From assembly GCA_943328885.2 (NCBI GenBank), contig CALQBT020000129.1:1-7340 (forward strand): a stretch of 7,340 nt of DNA, in the 5' to 3' direction. Positions 6,271 through 7,340 of this stretch are shown here, one piece after another. The DNA comes from Bordetella parapertussis (GTDB lineage Bacteria; Pseudomonadota; Gammaproteobacteria; Burkholderiales; Burkholderiaceae_C). How positions within the stretch are numbered: position 1 is the first letter of the stretch; every line of letters starts with the position of its first letter. The position numbers were made by a program, and so were the translations under genes. The notes under the pieces were generated by a model. The model saw only the letters and a list, made by a program, of their open reading frames with translations, did no database searches and was not told the origin of the DNA.

Positions 6271-6290
6271 GCAATGCTAGCATTGCTAGC
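6271..6290. promoter_or_regulatory. Candidate vapBC operator overlapping an extended -10
   Basis: GCAATGCTAGCATTGC (6271-6286) is a perfect 16-bp palindrome, and the heptamer TGCTAGC occurs twice, at 6275-6281 and 6284-6290, nine bases apart. It lies 44 bases upstream of the vapB start. The core TGCTAGCA differs by one base from TGCTATCA, the half-site I recall for FitA at the fitAB promoter. On the minus strand the same bases include TGCTAGCAT, which fits an extended -10 (TGn-TAnnnT, -10 at 6279-6274). That would put a start near 6267 and give a leader of about 40 bases. The only -35 candidate (CTGTCA, 6300-6295) is at a short 15-base spacing. Autorepression by VapB-VapC is the natural reading but is inferred. 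Confidence 0.5.
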
Positions 6291-6314
6291 GCTTTGACAG
6301 GCCTGGAAGACCCG

Positions 6315-7340
6315 TCAGTGCACCCCACGCTCCTTGCCCTGCCAGTAGGGCTCGCGCAGGATGCGCTTGAGCAGTTTGCCGCTCGGGTTGCGCGGCAAGG
6401 TGTCGACAAAGTCCACCGACTTGGGGCACTTGTAGTGCGCCAAGCGTTCGCGCAGAAAGGCGATCAGGTCGCGCTCGGTCACGGCGCTGTCAGGACGGCG
6501 AACGACGCAGGCCTTGACGCTTTCGCCCCAGGTGGCGTCGGGCACGCCGATCACCGCGCCGTCGGCCACGCCGGGATGGAGCATCAGCGCGTTCTCGATC
6601 TCGGCCGGATAGATGTTCTCGCCACCCGAGATGATCATGTCCTTGATGCGGTCGTTGATGTAGAGGTAACCGCCCTCCAGGTAAGCACCGTCGCCGCTGC
6701 GGAACCAGCCACCGCGCGCGTTGCGGCCCTCGGGGAATGCCGCCGCGGTGGCCTCGGGGTTGCCCCAATAGCCGATCATGTTGCCGGGCGACTCAATCAG
6801 CACCTCGCCGGTCTGGCCATCGGGCAGGTCGGTCAGCGTGCCGGGCTCGACCACGCGTATCCGCGCACCCGGCACCGGCTGGCCGGCCGAGCGCAGCAGC
6901 TTGGCCTTGGGGCCGCTGACCTGATGGTCCTCGGGCATCAGGAAAGTGGCTGAGCCGGCGATCTCGGTCAGGCCGTAGACCTGCATGAAACCGCAGCCGA
7001 AAGCGGCCATCGCGTCGGTCAGCACCCGGTCGCTGATCGGCGAGCCGCCGTAGGAAATCAGCTTCAGCGTGCGGTAATCGCCCGCCTTTGCCTTGGGGGA
7101 CTGCAGCATGAACAGGATCATCGCCGGCACCAAGAAGCTGTGGGTGATGCCGTGCTGGCCTATCGCATCTATGAAACCACCGGGGTCGAAGTCGGGGTAA
7201 GACGAGCCCACCGCGCCGCTGTACAGCGCGAACAGCGCCATGTTGGCGCCGGCGATGTGGAAGGTCGGCAGCGCATTGCCGACCACACTGCCCTCGCCCA
7301 CCTGCCAGACGGTGACGCCGAGCTGGCAGTTGAAGACCAG
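6315..7340 (-). CDS. AMP-forming acyl-CoA synthetase, C-terminal part (5' end outside window)
   Basis: The reading frame is open from the right edge to a TGA at 6317-6315, giving 341 residues of a protein normally about 500-550 long; the P-loop region (TSGTTG type) and start are missing. This ANL-superfamily enzyme activates a carboxylic acid with ATP to an acyl-adenylate and then to a CoA thioester. Counting from the edge, visible motifs are LPTFHIAG (24-31), SYGGSPIS (96-103), the aromatic/YGLTE motif (122-126), RSGDGAYLEGGYLYINDR (214-231) and the hinge region RIKDMIISGGENIYPAEIE (231-249). The catalytic lysine near the C-terminus is Lys322 in NPSGKLLKR. All core residues in this part look intact. 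A GTG at 7301 is internal to the conserved domain and is not the true start. Fatty, aromatic or alicyclic acids are all possible substrates. Confidence 0.95.
   Translation of the reverse strand: MVFNCQLGVTVWQVGEGSVVGNALPTFHIAGANMALFALYSGAVGSSYPDFDPGGFIDAIGQHGITHSFLVPAMILFMLQSPKAKAGDYRTLKLISYGGSPISDRVLTDAMAAFGCGFMQVYGLTEIAGSATFLMPEDHQVSGPKAKLLRSAGQPVPGARIRVVEPGTLTDLPDGQTGEVLIESPGNMIGYWGNPEATAAAFPEGRNARGGWFRSGDGAYLEGGYLYINDRIKDMIISGGENIYPAEIENALMLHPGVADGAVIGVPDATWGESVKACVVRRPDSAVTERDLIAFLRERLAHYKCPKSVDFVDTLPRNPSGKLLKRILREPYWQGKERGVH

Noticed and set aside
6271..6286. Reading the 16-bp palindrome as a terminator of the acyl-CoA synthetase
   Set aside because: The hairpin would have only a six-pair stem and is followed by ACTCGG with no T run; its position upstream of a ribbon-helix-helix gene fits an operator better.
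6294..6299. Perfect TTGACA on the plus strand
   Set aside because: It would drive transcription antisense into the acyl-CoA synthetase, and no -10-like sequence lies at 16-18 bases.
6066..6953. 295-residue plus-strand open frame opposite vapB and the acyl-CoA synthetase
   Set aside because: It spans two unrelated minus-strand genes and their operator region and has no domain character.

Overview
The window looks like chromosomal DNA from a high-GC betaproteobacterium, most likely of the order Burkholderiales. This is inferred from roughly 67-70% GC in most genes, strong G/C third-position preference and the style of the catabolic proteins; no rRNA or other lineage marker is present. Nothing in it is a phage, transposon, CRISPR array or RNA gene.

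Layout from left to right. (1) Bases 1-2532, plus strand: the 3' end of a livH-type permease, then livM, livG and livF, tightly packed with 4-base gaps or overlaps. This is a branched-chain amino acid type (HAAT family) ABC importer; its periplasmic binding protein lies outside the window. (2) Bases 2533-2774: a non-coding spacer. (3) Bases 2775-3500, plus strand: a ChaC-type gamma-glutamylcyclotransferase that would degrade glutathione. (4) Bases 3598-4398, minus strand: an enoyl-CoA hydratase/isomerase (crotonase) family enzyme with both catalytic glutamates. (5) Bases 4399-4594: a divergent intergenic region with an 18-bp perfect palindrome. (6) Bases 4595-5446, plus strand: a fumarylacetoacetate hydrolase (FAH) family enzyme. 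(7) Bases 5527-6227, minus strand: a FitAB-like VapBC toxin-antitoxin pair of visibly lower GC, with a palindromic operator candidate upstream. (8) Bases 6315-7340, minus strand: the C-terminal two thirds of an AMP-forming acyl-CoA synthetase whose start is beyond the right edge.

A liv-type importer, an acyl-CoA ligase, a crotonase and a FAH-family hydrolase together suggest a catabolic neighbourhood. A plausible route is uptake of an organic acid, activation to a CoA thioester, beta-oxidation-like hydration and C-C bond hydrolysis. The substrate cannot be read from the sequence, and the mixed gene orientations mean these genes are not one operon. The vapBC pair looks like an acquired insertion between the ligase and the FAH-family gene. 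I see no clearly unprecedented system. The most checkable signals are the 18-bp palindrome at 4509-4526 and the repeated TGCTAGC operator at 6271-6290.
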